A stretch of 64,000 nucleotides of DNA from Xestospongia muta (Eukaryota > Porifera > Demospongiae > Haplosclerida > Petrosiidae): contig OY848919.1 of NCBI GenBank assembly GCA_963693285.1, forward strand, positions 11,403,461 to 11,467,460, written 5' to 3'. The notes beneath the pieces are model-generated. The model had not been told where the DNA came from, did not search any database, and saw only the letters and a list, made by a program, of their open reading frames with translations. Each line of letters starts with the position of its first letter. The first letter of the stretch is position 1. Positions 36,401 through 47,562 of this stretch are shown piece after piece. The position numbers were made by a program, and so were the translations under genes.

Positions 36401-37724
36401 TCAAAAATTGAATGCTCCAGGTAAGTGACAAGTCGGTCTTCATATGTTTTGAGATAAGCTTTTTCAACTTCATTTCCATGGTTTTCTATAATAACTTTAA
36501 GCAATCCATAGTTGAACCACGAGCAGTGTTTAGTTAATTCAGCAAACACTATAAAAATGTCATCACCTTTAGAAAAAGAAAACACTTTTTGATTATTAAC
36601 GAAGACATTTGCAAGTGCCTGAACACATGCTGGTTTAACATTACGCTCACTAAATGAATGCATAACGTGGGCAACAAAAGATGTAAAAGCTTTCTTTACA
36701 TCAACATATTCATCTGTTAATTTGTTTCTCTCCACCTGCTGCTCAGTCTCTGTTAATGTTGTCCAGTTTGGATATGTCTTTTGTGGAGAAATACGAAGTG
36801 TCGAAGCATCTCCTTCTGATGTTTTCCTTGAAATATATTTCAAAATGGATTTAGCAGCTGGTTCATTTTCCATTGCTAAGAAGGATTTTACTAGTTCAAT
36901 ATAGGTAGCAGTATTTTGTCTCTTTCTTTTCCAGGTCCATAGCACAGCATTCTTTCTATCGATATCATCTGGTTCATTTGAAATACTTTCAAGAATATCA
37001 CTTGATAGATTAAGGCTATGACCTACTTCCATATAATCATTAATATGTCGTACAACTTCAATAAAAACACTGTCATCACATAGTTTATTTAAATCCATAT
37101 ATTGTAAACCAAATTGACTGAAATAATTTGAAAGGTCTGTACAAAAAGAGAAAATATGGAATAGGTTACTTTAGATAAAGAGTTATAATAATAATTTCAC
37201 ATTTAGCAAATCTGCTGAACATTGTATTGAATCAATTTTTATAATTGATCATATTACTATAAACATATATACAAACCAAGAACCACAATTGTTTATTCAT
37301 CATCTTCGAAATATTTATAAAGATAAAAACACTTCTGATTACCACATGTTTCCTATTTTTATAAACTCAGCATACTAGTACAATTGTAGAGAGTTCTATA
37401 GTTTGTAATTAAAAAAAAAACTTGCCTAGATATTCAAGTATCTCATCCACTTTACTCTTGTTATCAACAATAGGACCTCCAATGGCAGAGATTACTGTTT
37501 CCCAAATGACAGGAGATGATTGAGTATTAATCCAGATTTGGATTACTTTAGAAAGTTTGGTTTTATCATCATATTGAACAGCTCTGGATAAACTGTCCAA
37601 TTCATTGGTATGAACATTAAAAGCCAAACCAATACAGTGCCATTTACTGCTGATATCGGCTAATAAAGGTAGAAGATCATCATGATTGGGAGCCTCTTTT
37701 AACATATTAGAAATATCTGGAAAA
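30488..37724 (-). CDS. Death-fold modular protein 2: Death-Death-coiled coils-helical exon-Death
   Basis: Supported exons in reading order: Death-like exon (37724-37425; DISNMLKEAPNHDD...KWHCIGLAF); large exon (37136-36097) with a second Death domain (HSLNLSSDILESI...AVLWTWKRKRQNTAT) and the FVAHVMHSFSERNV...CSWFNYGLLKVIIE helical domain; coiled-coil or linker exons (36040-34055); a possible 2A exon (33819-33586); coiled coils (33115-32390) including a tandemly repeated 63-nt exon; a helical exon (31925-31570); and a last exon (31458-30488) with a third Death domain and ILHFQDYSIT end. It is paralogous to gene 1's 3' half. The 5' end is unsettled: the first supported exon accepts a one-base phase, fitting a leader at 41484-41130 (2A-like) or one near 38226-38088. 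Probably a signalling adaptor; role inferred. Confidence 0.65.
32556..33115 (-). repeat. Tandemly amplified coiled-coil exon with its intron (~117-bp unit)
   Basis: Five related exon/intron units in a row. Three or more encode a 21-residue coil close to TDKVLVEKQREIEKLTGEKE, each 63 nt, phase 1 at both ends, separated by near-identical introns (GTTAGCTA...AGTAC...CCATATATGG). The most upstream unit (33115-33022) is the longer ESELHMQLSAESK exon, also present in gene 1 at 26.2-26.3 kb. Exon number can change here without breaking the frame. Confidence 0.85.
33586..33819 (-). CDS. Candidate exon encoding a hydrophobic segment and a 2A-like GDVELNPGP motif
   Basis: On the minus strand an AG acceptor (TATTCTCAG) opens a 234-nt segment without stops that ends in AGAG|GTAAAA, phase 1 on both sides. 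It encodes SLLQFAKIDICQWRISIGLW, an internal Met (MWIESW), a hydrophobic run (NLLFSLVIFLLVLLILLGD) and DVELNPGP (33593-33616), then two residues to the donor. D[VI]E.NPGP is the 2A/StopGo consensus, at which the ribosome fails to form the Gly-Pro bond. The next downstream exon (33115) starts in matching phase. It could be an internal exon or an alternative first exon using the internal Met. It could also derive from a retrotransposon; no reverse transcriptase is seen beside it. Confidence 0.55.
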
Positions 37725-38087
37725 AGGGGATAAAACATAATATCTGCATTAATTAATGATATGAATTTTGGTAGTGCATTCACACAATCAGTATATATGA
37801 TTACATATCAACTCTATAATTGAAAGCATTACATAAACATACAATAGTTTGTGAATCATATGAATATAATTAGCATAAGCAAATATAACAAACTTTATAA
37901 AACAATTTTAGCTATATATTGAATATATCTTTAGTTCTATACTAGATACAATATTTTCTCCTCACACATCATGTGGAAACTCTGCTCAATCCATTCTACA
38001 TCATAAGCAAGAGGCATTTTACATAAACTGAGAATTACGATGTCTGTAGTTTACATCTCTGTAGTCTATTTGCGTTCACCTTACTGG

Positions 38088-38226
38088 TAATAAAATGATC
38101 ATAACTTTCTAATAACTTAACCAAATTCAAACCGTCCGCTTTTTTGGCGCCATACTTTATATGATACGAGTCACAAGAACACGATTTACTGTCCATAAGC
38201 AAAGCATAGGAGATGCCATTGACCAT
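38088..38226 (-). CDS. Possible alternative first exon of Death gene 2
   Basis: An open segment starting MVNGISYALLMDSKSC ends in ATTACCA|GTAAGG. That donor leaves one base, compatible with the Death exon at 37724. No recognisable domain, and only splice-site and phase support, so weak. Confidence 0.25.
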
Positions 38227-38822
38227 GAGAATGTGATCTCGTGAATTTCATTAATCAATAAAACAGCTGCTGCTTGAAGAGAGAAATTAGTTCGCTAAGA
38301 AATACATTCTAATTGTAAAAGTTTAATAGATATAGGTAAAAGTAATATGCTACTGCAGCTAATAAATTTGTTCTTACAAGAAAAGAAAATCAACTCTATA
38401 CACACAGACATGTGGGTTATTATTTCATGTGATAACTCAAACAATAACACCACAAGTATTTAATTTGTGATGGTTTGATATGTATTATGTATACTACTTA
38501 CACCCACTACTAATTTCTGGTGGCAAGGTAAACGCGAACAGATTAAAGTATATTTTAAGAAGTTATGTTTAATTAGTACAAAGGTAGGTTAAAGAAACTT
38601 TCCAATATAGCAAATAGGCAGTGACTACAGGTCTAGCTGTAAATCCATAGTTTGTTATGTATTAAACTGATCCCCACCCAATAAATAATAAACATTTGAA
38701 GTATATGCAGCAAAGTATGACTTCATGAACAAGTATAAGAAGTCATTTACCCACATAGAGGACAGTGTTATTTGTATAGTTGCAATGGTCAAAGAATTTG
38801 ATCTGTACAATGACTATATACA
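38227..38822. other. Non-coding interval
   Basis: AT-rich sequence with no convincing exon on either strand. If the 2A leader at 41.1 kb is used, this lies in a ~3.4 kb first intron of Death gene 2. Confidence 0.4.
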
Positions 38823-39064
38823 CTGCAAAAACTGATTGGTTGATTTAACCACTATTTGGTTAACAGGTTACATAATGTAAACTGAAAGCAAACATAATAT
38901 AGTTTTGATTACTATTGTCCTATGGAATTAATTGTTTATCAAATCAAAATGTTCTTATTTGAATTCTTTAAAAATCACTTTTAGTTCTAACATTTAGTAA
39001 ATAATTTTGATCATGTAACCTGTATAACCATATATTGGTTAAATCAACCAATTAATTTTTACAG
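38823..39064. mobile_element. MITE-like element with ~45-bp terminal inverted repeats
   Basis: The left end CTGCAAAAACTGATTGGTTG... (38823 on) and the reverse complement of the right end CTGTAAAAATTAATTGGTTG... (39064 back) align over about 45 bases with a few mismatches, continuing through ATTTAACCA...TGGTTA.ACAGGTTACAT. The 242-bp element has no coding capacity. I could not define a clear target-site duplication, so the superfamily is unknown. Confidence 0.7.
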
Positions 39065-41129
39065 GATATGACAAATGTTCTGGAATTTCTTATCACAATA
39101 TTGGAGTAAAGAAAGTAAGGTTTTATATAAACTGTCTTTGTAAATAAAACAGTGGTCTGTCATAGTGGTATTCTTGGAATATGTTATAGCTGGTCTGTAA
39201 TAGGTCACTATGATAACAATATAATGGTATTTGATCTCTAACTTTTTAGTCAAAACTGATTATTAGTATTGTTATTTTGTAATTTGATTGTTAATTTAAT
39301 AATTGATAATGTTTATTGTGAAAGTTTAAATGAGGTAAAAATTATCTTCCTTAACTTGATATATAACAAAGAAGCAGGAACAATTTATTAGACAATTCTT
39401 AACAAAGACAAAATCAAAAAAGATAAGCTTTTTCTTCACCTAATAGTTAATACCACATAAAGAATACCTTACTATTCATGAATTCTCAAAATTATTGTAT
39501 GAACCATGTACATCACACACCATAGATAATAAAATACTCTATTACATCTGGTCACATCCTGTTCTGTGAAAATTGCATGGATTTTTAGACAACCAAATAA
39601 TACTGCTGAAATAATTACTTGAGTGCTTAAGATGATAATTACAAAAGAAATGTTCTAAACTGTTACTGAAGATGGTAAGTAACTTAATTTTGGTTTTGTG
39701 AAATGCAAAGAGGTGGTGGAAACAGAAAGGAAGAAGAATTTCATTATTTGGTAATTTTCTTTGTATGATACTTGCAAACAATCCATGAATTTGTGACTCA
39801 GCTTCATTTTGTTTACATGATAATTAAAAGTGCAAATGAAAATAAACCTTATACCACTGCTGTATATGGCAAACAATGTAGTTTAATAACCATACAGGTG
39901 TGTCTGATCATGCTCAAAGCTAGTGCTTATTGCTATATAGTTTGTTTTTCTGCTGCTGGGAAGGAGGGGCCCAGGATATTTATGATTGTGGTGTCTTTTA
40001 CATAATGTTCAGCCTATCACTTTAGAGAGCCAGCTTACGTGAACAGCAAACTTTGATAATAATAAATAATAATGTAGAAAATATTTGAGCCTTCATACGT
40101 AAGTATTTTTATTGTTATTTTTCTTCATTTATCATTTATTTCTTTGCTAAAATGAAGTAGTTTTTGGCTGATTAATTCATTAACCATTTTGCCTGACATG
40201 TTTTGCTTGCCAGGTGCATGCTCCCATTAAGGTTGTTTGGACCATGTGTTAACTATAAAGTATATCATTGTTGTATGTGACTTTCCTAGACGACAAATGA
40301 AATATAATGAATCTTGCTACACAATATGGGAGCAGATCATGATTCATGGCAATGTAATAAGGTGTGTAAACATGATCCACTATATGGCTTATAAGCCTTT
40401 TAAAACACTAAATCTGTAAAATTAATATGACTACAAATTATACGTTAAAGCATGTCAGACAATTTATGAACAATTCCTTCTGATGTTAATAAAAAATATG
40501 AGGTATCTATCAATCAATAAAGCTTAGATGTTAAAATAATATTATGTATCTATTTAGTTGATCAAAACTCGTTATCACATTTGTGTTGGACTTGTGGTAT
40601 GCTGGGCTGGCTTGGGGTTGGCCTTGTGGCTTAAAACAATTTTCACAATGGTTTAAGGTTACTACACAAATTATATAAGTCATTTCCTATAGAAATCTTC
40701 AACCTATTGTATAACCTACATTTAAAGGAGACTACTCATTGCTTTTTAATATCTTGAACATTAAATTAATACAAGCTTTCAATAATATTCATATGCACAA
40801 AGTGCACTTAGTTATGGATGTTATTTTGTTGCCATGGATTCTGATCTGTTGCTATCACATAACATTATGAGTTGGATATGACGTCTTATGAAACAAACAC
40901 AATTCAAAGATATGGGTTGGTTCTGGCTTACATTTCCTCTAGTTTATAACAATTACAATAAGAGTTTGATTGAGACTGGATACTTAGGAAAGTTTGAAGT
41001 GTTTCAGATATACTATGTAATATATCTTGTAACATATTATGCATTATATAGAATGAAAGGTTTGGAAAAGTAACCAAAAATATAGTGGCAAAATTTTACT
41101 TGGTTTTAGTAAATTATTATTATGTATAC
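39065..41129. other. Non-coding interval
   Basis: About 2 kb of AT-rich DNA with only short frames (60-80 codons) lacking domain features. I recognise no gene, RNA or mobile element. Confidence 0.4.
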
Positions 41130-41484
41130 CTGTTTTAGGCCCAGGGTTGAGTTCAATATCGCCTGACATTATGAGTAGAAAGAGAAACACAACCAGAGAA
41201 AAGGCCAGGTTACCGCCAACCTTACAATCTTCTAAATCAGACCATAGTGACTCCGTCCATCCAGTAGAACTAGCAGTTCCCTTGGTAATTGGTACCTGAC
41301 AAGAACACCACAAGCCAATAGTAAGTCTCCACTGGCAGATATCTATCATGATTAAAATAAGAAACGGAAACTGATAAATGCGGCCCGAGCTGAAGCTTAA
41401 GAGACTCAACAAAAAAGGAGGACGAAATTTGGTATCGGATTTCCTGAATACCATTGGGGTGGGCGAGCCTGATCGACCTGTCAT
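41130..41484 (-). CDS. Candidate leader exon with 2A-like GDIELNPGP motif
   Basis: An ATG at 41484-41482 (MTGRSGSPTPMVF) opens 118 codons ending in ACAG|GTATAC (phase 1). It contains MIDICQWRLTIGLWCSCQV, a TESLW segment, a hydrophobic run (LAFSLVVFLFLLIMSG) and GDIELNPGP (41163-41137), then KT and the donor. The order IDICQWR..IGLW - [TI]ESLW-like - hydrophobic - 2A is the same as in the 33.6 kb exon, although the DNA is diverged. The next coding segment downstream on this strand is Death gene 2's exon at 37724, whose acceptor fits this phase. The inferred product: a short signal-like leader separated by StopGo from a Death-domain protein. Other in-frame Met starts exist (MVFRKS, MIDICQW). 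Confidence 0.55.
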
Positions 41485-41489
41485 TATGA

Positions 41490-43068
41490 TATTATAACGA
41501 ATCCCGTTATGCAGCAGATGACAATGAACTTTGACCTCACGTGACGACACGTTTTTGGTGGGAGATAACTGTTCAGCTGGAAAGAGACATGAGCCAAGCT
41601 GTTAGCTCTGCTGAGTCTGCTGAAAACTCTAAATCTGACACTCAGTCTGGTAACAATGAGATACCAACTGAAAACAAAGACAAAAGTACGTGAACTACGT
41701 TAATTGTAAATATAATTCATGCTTATGTTTAGCTTATTCTTGTCATATTTGTGGCAAGTCATTTTCAAAGGATAGACTGATTTCTCATTTAAGCTAACTC
41801 ATAATGAATGTACTGATCTTCAGAAATCAAGTTACAGCAACTGATTTTTTTGCCCATTCAAATGTGAATCATTACCACCATTTCAAACAATGAAATTGTT
41901 GCTGGACCACTGTCAGTCAATTCACAAAGAATCTCTTGGTATGTGTCAATAATTTTTCACTAGATGATCTGAATTGATTGCCACTCTGATCACTCATATA
42001 TCGCATTGATTAAATGTAACAACCTACAATTTAGGCACAAAACTCCTCAAGTTTGACTCACTTCAGCAATATTACAAATGGAAAGAGTTAGAGGAGGAGG
42101 ATACATATACTACCTATGTTCAACGACAATCATTTTACAAACCAAAATTGAACGATGGTACATACAAGATATAGACTCAATCGTTTTCATGGATAATTAT
42201 TATATTTTTTCTTTAGCTATAAAAACCACCAATTATTTTTCCTGCTGCCAAGATGGAGAGTATTGGGGCAATCCTTCACAAAGAAAAACAAACAAAAAGA
42301 AGCCCCATCAAAAACCTACACATAAACTTAATGCTGTTTGTTTGTCTCGAATGTATGTTGATGAGTACCATGACCATCATGTGGAGGTGACTTATATTAC
42401 AGCTCATACTAATCATGACCTTGGGCCTAAGGAAATCCCACACCTACTATTACCAAAACGTGTTAAAGAAGAAGTGGCTGGAAAGGTTAACAAAGGCATT
42501 CCTTGCCAATGGATGTTGGAAGGTATGTATAATTATAAATGTTTATTTTACTATTTAATCACACAATGTGATTTTGTTTAGATGTGAGAGAGAATGTTGG
42601 CCATCGAGTTAACAGACAAGATTTTGACCAAACAGTTTCACGAAAACATTTTCTATCAACTCAAGACATTAGAAACATCAAGCGTTCTGTGCAAGACAAC
42701 CAAGTCAAGAGACATGAGAACGATGCAACATCAGTTGATATGATTGTACGAGAGCTAGAAATGGAGCCTTTTTAATCCTGTTCTAGTTTACAAGCGACAA
42801 GGCATGGTTATGCCTGAATATCCTACTCTTGATAGTGATTCATTTGTCCTAGCTATTCAAACAGAATTCCAAATGAAACTGTACAAATGAATGAAGAGAA
42901 CACTTATATGTCACTGACCTGAGTTAAATGTAAATTTTCACCAGCACAACAATCGTTATAATAATATAAGTGATAATAGATATCAGTCAGTCAGTCCTGC
43001 CTACTTTTGTCGTCACGTGAGGTCAAAGTTCATTGTCATCTCGCTGCATAACGGGATTCTATTATAAC
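41490..43068 (+). mobile_element. Mutator-like (MULE) DNA transposon with 9-bp target-site duplication
   Basis: The element spans 41499-43059 (1561 bp). Its ends are ~52-bp terminal inverted repeats starting GAATCCCGTTATGCAGC and running through CAATGAACTTTGACCTCACG; the two arms differ by essentially one base (a G lost in the left arm). Immediately outside each end is the same 9-bp word TATTATAAC (41490-41498 and 43060-43068), a target-site duplication. A 9-bp duplication with long inverted repeats is typical of the Mutator superfamily. The internal gene encodes a C2H2 finger and a FAR1/WRKY-GCM1-like finger but no DDE domain, so it is an internally deleted, non-autonomous copy. Confidence 0.85.
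41589..42889 (+). pseudogene. Transposase N-terminal fragment (C2H2 plus FAR1-like zinc finger) inside the MULE
   Basis: Starts MSQAVSSAESAENSKSD and is split by short introns. Exon 2 encodes a C2H2 finger (YSCHICGKSFSKDRLISHL.LTH), broken by a one-base loss after CATTTAAG. Later exons give CPFKCESLPPFQTMKLLLDH, TKLLKFDSLQQYYKWKELEE, and a long exon (42219-42522) with C...C...HTNH spacing (VCLSRMYVDEY...VTYITAHTNH) like the FAR1/FLYWCH-type DNA-binding domains of MULE transposases. The last exon (DVRENVGHRVNRQDFD...IRNIKRSVQDN) hits a TAA at 42773; one base out of frame the family sequence continues (NPVLVYKRQG...FVLAIQTEFQ). Frameshifts and the lack of a catalytic core mean it cannot make active transposase. 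Confidence 0.7.
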
Positions 43069-43622
43069 ATATTATAATAATGCTCAATTAAAGAATGTTA
43101 AAATTTATAATACAGTGCAAGTTTAACTAAAGCACGTGTTATGTTCAAGAAGGACTTTTACGCTATATTAGAGTATTACGGAAGTGGTCGTTCAGCCTCG
43201 CCCCACAATTATAATTATTAATTTTAATAGTTATTACCTAATAAATACGCTTCTTAGATTTCCTGAAATAGATGCAAATTCATATGATGTTTAATGTACA
43301 TTTATAACTTACATCCATGTAGTTACAAGTAATATACTGTTAATAAAATTATATTATCTAACTTGCTTGTGTTTGCTTCCATCGTTGTATAATTTTCATG
43401 CATAGTTGTGTTAAATGCAATAATAAAAAATAGGCTTATCATTTCAAATCTTTAATTTCATTTGCTTTGTGTGTTCATGTACCTATAAATACATGTGTCA
43501 AATTATTCTTTTATTTAAAAAAATCCTGATTATAATAACTATCATGCACATATTTAAGATGAAGTTTGTTAATTTGAAACCTTGTTCTTACAAATAGTCT
43601 ATATAAAACATAGAATTAGGAG
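43069..43622. other. Non-coding AT-rich interval
   Basis: About 550 bp between the MULE and the copia remnant. No gene seen. Confidence 0.4.
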
Positions 43623-45560
43623 ATGCAAAGGTATGCTCAGCCTTATGCTATTGAAACTATCATGAGAATGATGGTTACACTTCATTGGTATGATAATGAA
43701 AATGCAATGTGTATGAATGAGAAAACCGCCAAAGTTGTGATAAGCAGAGATGTGGTCTTTAATGAAAATGATTTTTGGGTAAACAAAACTGAAGCAGAGA
43801 CAATCATCCCAACTGAGGTGAATGTTCAAGTAGACTCTGATGAGAATAACACTCAATCTAATAAGCCAGTGGGAGAGATACGTCAGTCTATTAGGCAGAG
43901 ACATCCTCCAGTTAGGTTTGGAACGGATGAATATGTCGAAGCTGCAATAGTGAATGAAGTTGTAGAACCTGAAAGTATAGAAGAAGCATTTGCCACTGAA
44001 AATTGGAGTTCAGCAGCTAATGCGGAGTATGAATCCTTAATGGAGAATAATACTTGGGAACTGGTCGATCTACCAGAAGGTCGAAAGTCGATAGAATGTT
44101 AATGGATTTTTAAAGTTAAGAGAGGAAGTGGTGGTGACATAAAGAGATATAAAGCTCGTTTGGTGGCAAAGGGATTTGCTCAAAAGTATGGAATTAATTA
44201 TGAAGAAACCTTTTCACCAGTGGTATGTTATTCCTCGATTCGAACCCTGTTGGCATATGCTATACAGAATGATATGCTAATACACCAAATGGACGTTGTG
44301 ACAGCATTCCTCAATGGAACACTTGAAGAAGATATATACATGCAACAACCGGCAGGATATGTCCAACCAGGAAAAAAAATGGTTAGCAAGTTAAAGAAAT
44401 CGTTGTATGAACTAAAACAATCTTCCAGGTGTTGGAACAAGGAATTCAAAGAACATATGGAATCAGCTAACTTTAAGCAGAGTACTGCAGATCCATGCAT
44501 CTTTACTAAGACAGAAGAATCTGGAGAAATTATAATAGTTGCTGTATACGTAGATGATCTGATAATTGTTACCAAGACAAATGAGAAGATGAACAAAATA
44601 AAGAGAAATCTAATATCAAAATTCAAAATGAAAGACTTAGGAAAATTACATCACTGTCTTGAGATAACAGTTGAGTATGATGAGAGCAGGAGGTGCTTGT
44701 GGCTACATTGGTTACATCAGAAGTCATATATCTCAGCAATGTTAGAAAAGTTTGGATTGTCACAAGCTAAGACTGTATCAACACCTGCTAATCTTAATGA
44801 GAAGCTCAAAAGGGATGATGGAACCAGCAAATTGATGGATCCTACACTGTACCAGTCTATGGTTGGAAGCCTCTTGTATGCGGCTATAGCCACTCGTCCC
44901 GATATTTCACAAGCAGTGGGAGCAGTGTCAAATTATTGCTCAAATCCAAGTGAAGCTCACCTAGCAGTGGTAAAGAGGATCCTAAGATACTTAAAGGAGA
45001 CCATTAACTTAGGACTGAAATATGAGAAATTAGAAAGTAGTACTCTAGTAGGATACTCAGACACAGATTGGGCGGGTGACTTCAATGATTGTCATTCTAC
45101 ATATGGTAATCTATTTTTACTTGCTGGAGGACCAGTAAGCTGGCTGAGTCAGAAGCAATCTACAGTGGCCTTATCAACTGCAGAGGCAGAATACATGTCA
45201 TTATGTGGTGCCACACAAGAAGCTGTTTGGTTAAGACGACTACTTAGTGATTTCAAATTTTGTCAAGAAGAACCAACAGATATAAAATAAGATAATCAAG
45301 GGACAATTGCAATAGCAAGAAACCCAGTTTCCCATTCTCATACCAAACACATCGACATCAAATATCATTATGTACGTGAAACAATTCTGGATGGATACGT
45401 TACATTAGAATATTGTTCGACTGAGCAAATGATTGCCAACTTGCTCACAAAGCCACTTCCTCATGATCGATTTGAAACATTACGAAATTTAATGGGACTA
45501 GAATCGTTACCAACCACTATTCAAACTGATAAATCAAGTGGGAGTGTTGGAGAACAGTGA
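43623..45560 (+). mobile_element. Ty1/copia retrotransposon remnant: integrase end, reverse transcriptase, RNase H
   Basis: One continuous frame holding only the 3' part of a copia polyprotein: the integrase C-terminal end (KTAKVVISRDVVFNENDFW), the reverse transcriptase (WIFKVKRGSGGDIKRYKARL, HQMDVVTAFLNG, and the catalytic YVDD in VAVYVDDLII) and RNase H (GYSDTDWAGD, STAEAEYMSL, then DNQGTIAIARNP...HTKHIDIKYHYVRE...TKPL). It is interrupted by TAA at 44100-44102 and 45288-45290, where the family has sense codons. Gag, protease and most of integrase are missing, so it is 5' truncated and inactive. It ends TGA 45558-45560, inside the presumed 3' LTR. Confidence 0.92.
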
Positions 45561-45740
45561 TCTACAAGTATGAATATTTATGTAAACATAGTTATGTAAT
45601 ACTTCCTGTTAATGATGCTATATAAAATGAATGATTTTTTGTACTGTTTATATATATCTATTGATCTCTCTCTCTCTCTCTCCTCTCTCTCGTTTGACTT
45701 GCTATTTCTGATTATATTGATCATTGTTATATTATGCTCT
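45545..45740 (+). repeat. Presumed copia 3' LTR (start only)
   Basis: A purine run (AAGTGGGAG) is followed by TGTTGGAGAACAGTG at 45545, typical of a polypurine tract and a copia LTR 5' end. With no 5' LTR in the window for comparison, the LTR end cannot be set; the coordinate given is a guess before the TTC-rich tract. Confidence 0.5.
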
Positions 45741-45754
45741 CTCAAGAATCAATT

Positions 45755-45894
45755 CTTCTCTTCTTCTGCTTCTTCTTCTTCTTCTCTCTTCTTCTGTCTT
45801 CTTCACTCTGTCTTTCTTCTTCTTCTCTTCCTTCTTCTCTTCTTCTTCTTCTTCTTCTTCTTCTTCTTCTTCTTCTCATACACACACACACACA
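45755..45894. repeat. (TTC)n/(CT)n/(CA)n microsatellite before a duplicated NFYC acceptor
   Basis: Long pyrimidine tract ending in CACACACACACAG directly before TCTGTTTCAGATATCCAGAC, the copy of NFYC exon 9. It is the counterpart of the CT tract at 23107-23192. Confidence 0.85.
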
Positions 45895-46252
45895 GTCTGT
45901 TTCAGATATCCAGACTTCTCATTTTACAGACCTTAATGTAATTAATTATAACCCATGGTAGCTACATGTACAGGAGACTCATTATTCCCAGATCACTCAT
46001 CAGGTCTACATGTTGGGTCATCTACAGATGAGTTTACAACAGATCATTTTGTAACTGGATCTAGTTTGGGACCAACAGCTTTAGTATTTACAGACTCTAC
46101 TAGTGATATGCATACTTGATCAACTCTTTATGTACTTATTTATAAAGTGTCAACATTCTATCTTATTATTATAACAAACTGAATTTGAAATAATTCAAAA
46201 CATTAAATTTTAATAGAAACACTTGTATATAGAGCTAAAGTAAATCTCTGAT
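45895..46252 (+). pseudogene. NFYC 3' fragment (exon 9 start joined to exon 10 end)
   Basis: The start of exon 9 (TCTGTTTCAGATATCCAGAC) runs for ~40 bases, then after a short non-matching piece continues in exon 10 at CAGGAGACTCATTATTC. From there it follows the functional gene through the stop (ATGCATACTTGA) and 3' UTR with few changes. It lacks the histone fold. Much less diverged than the 29.8 kb fragment. Confidence 0.9.
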
Positions 46253-46356
46253 AAACATGTTATTTAATCAGATACAAACCTTGGATAATACATGATTCCA
46301 CATGATTCATTGTAAACTTCAAAATACCAGACAGAGTCATCTTTAAAACTCAACAA
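46253..46356 (-). pseudogene. 3' terminus of the second Death gene 1 copy, cut off by a minisatellite
   Basis: Matches 23885-24000 (the gene 1 C-terminus around [18 protein letters not shown], here [18 protein letters not shown]) with a small internal difference after the stop. Homology ends at ACTCAACAA, where the GGAT array begins. The adjoining part of the same exon resumes at ~55775. Confidence 0.85.
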
Positions 46357-47562
46357 TGATGAATGGATGCATGGATTGATAGATGGATGCATGGATTGAA
46401 GGATGAATGGATTGATGGATGGATGGATGGATTGATACTTGATAGATGGATGGAAGGATTGATAGATGGATGGACGGATTGATGGATGGATGAATTGATG
46501 GATGGATTGATGGATTGATACTTGATAGATGGATGGAAGGATTGATAGATGGATGGACGGATTGATGGATGGATGAATTGATGGATGGATTGATGGATGG
46601 ATTGATGAATTGATTGATGGATGGATTGATGAATTGATTGATGGATGGATTGATGGATGGATGGATGAATCGATGGATACATGGATTGATGGATGGATGG
46701 ATTGGTGGATGGATTGATGGATGGATGGATGAATCGATGGATGCATGGATGGATTGATGAATTGATGGATGCATGGATTGATGGATGGATGGATTGATGG
46801 ATGGATGGATGGATGAATCGATGGATGCATGGATTGATGGATGGATGGATTGATGGATGGATGGATGGATTGATGGATGGATGGATGAATCGATGGATGG
46901 ATGGATGAATCAATGGATTGATGGATGAATCGATGGATGCATGGATGAATTGATGGATGGATTGATTGATGGATTGATGAATTGATTGATGGATGGATTG
47001 ATGGATGGATGGATGAATCGATGGATGCATGGATTGATGGATGGATGGATTGGTGGATGGATTGATGGATGGATGGATAAATCGATGGATGCATGGATGG
47101 ATTGATGGATGGATTGATGGATGCATGGATTGGTGGATGGATGGATTGATGGATGAATCGATGGATGCATGGATTGATGGATGGATGGATTGATGGATGG
47201 ATGGATGAATCGATGGATGCATGGATTGATGGATGGATGGATTGATGGATGGATTGATGGATGGATGGATGAATCGATGGATGGATGGATGAATCAATGG
47301 ATTGATGGATGAATCGATGGATGCATGAATGAATTGATGGATGGATTGATGGATGAATTGATGGATGGATGGATTGATGGATGGATGGATTGGTGGATGG
47401 ATTGATGGATGGATGGATGAATCGATGGATGCATGGATGGATTGATGGATGCATGGATGAATCGATGGATGCATGGATGGATTGATGGATGGATTGATGA
47501 ATTGATGGATGGATGGATTGATGGATGGATTGATGAATTGATGGATGGATGGATTGATAGAC
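46357..47562. repeat. 1.2-kb GGAT/GATT minisatellite array (left boundary of the insertion)
   Basis: Head-to-tail mixtures of GGATGGATTGAT, GGATGAATCGAT and GGATGCATGGATT units, with higher-order repeats of roughly 100-250 bp, e.g. GATACTTGATAGATGG recurring at 46435 and 46516. All minus-strand frames are open because the units lack stops, giving long Ser-Ile-His-Pro translations that I do not regard as proteins. Confidence 0.95.

Noticed and set aside
38227..41129. Short frames in the 2.9 kb interval
   Set aside because: All 60-80 codons, without homology to neighbours, splice consistency or motifs.
23893..41484. NLR (NACHT/LRR) gene
   Set aside because: Death and CARD folds are common in sponge NLRs, but I find no Walker A/B motif or leucine-rich repeats in any of these exons.
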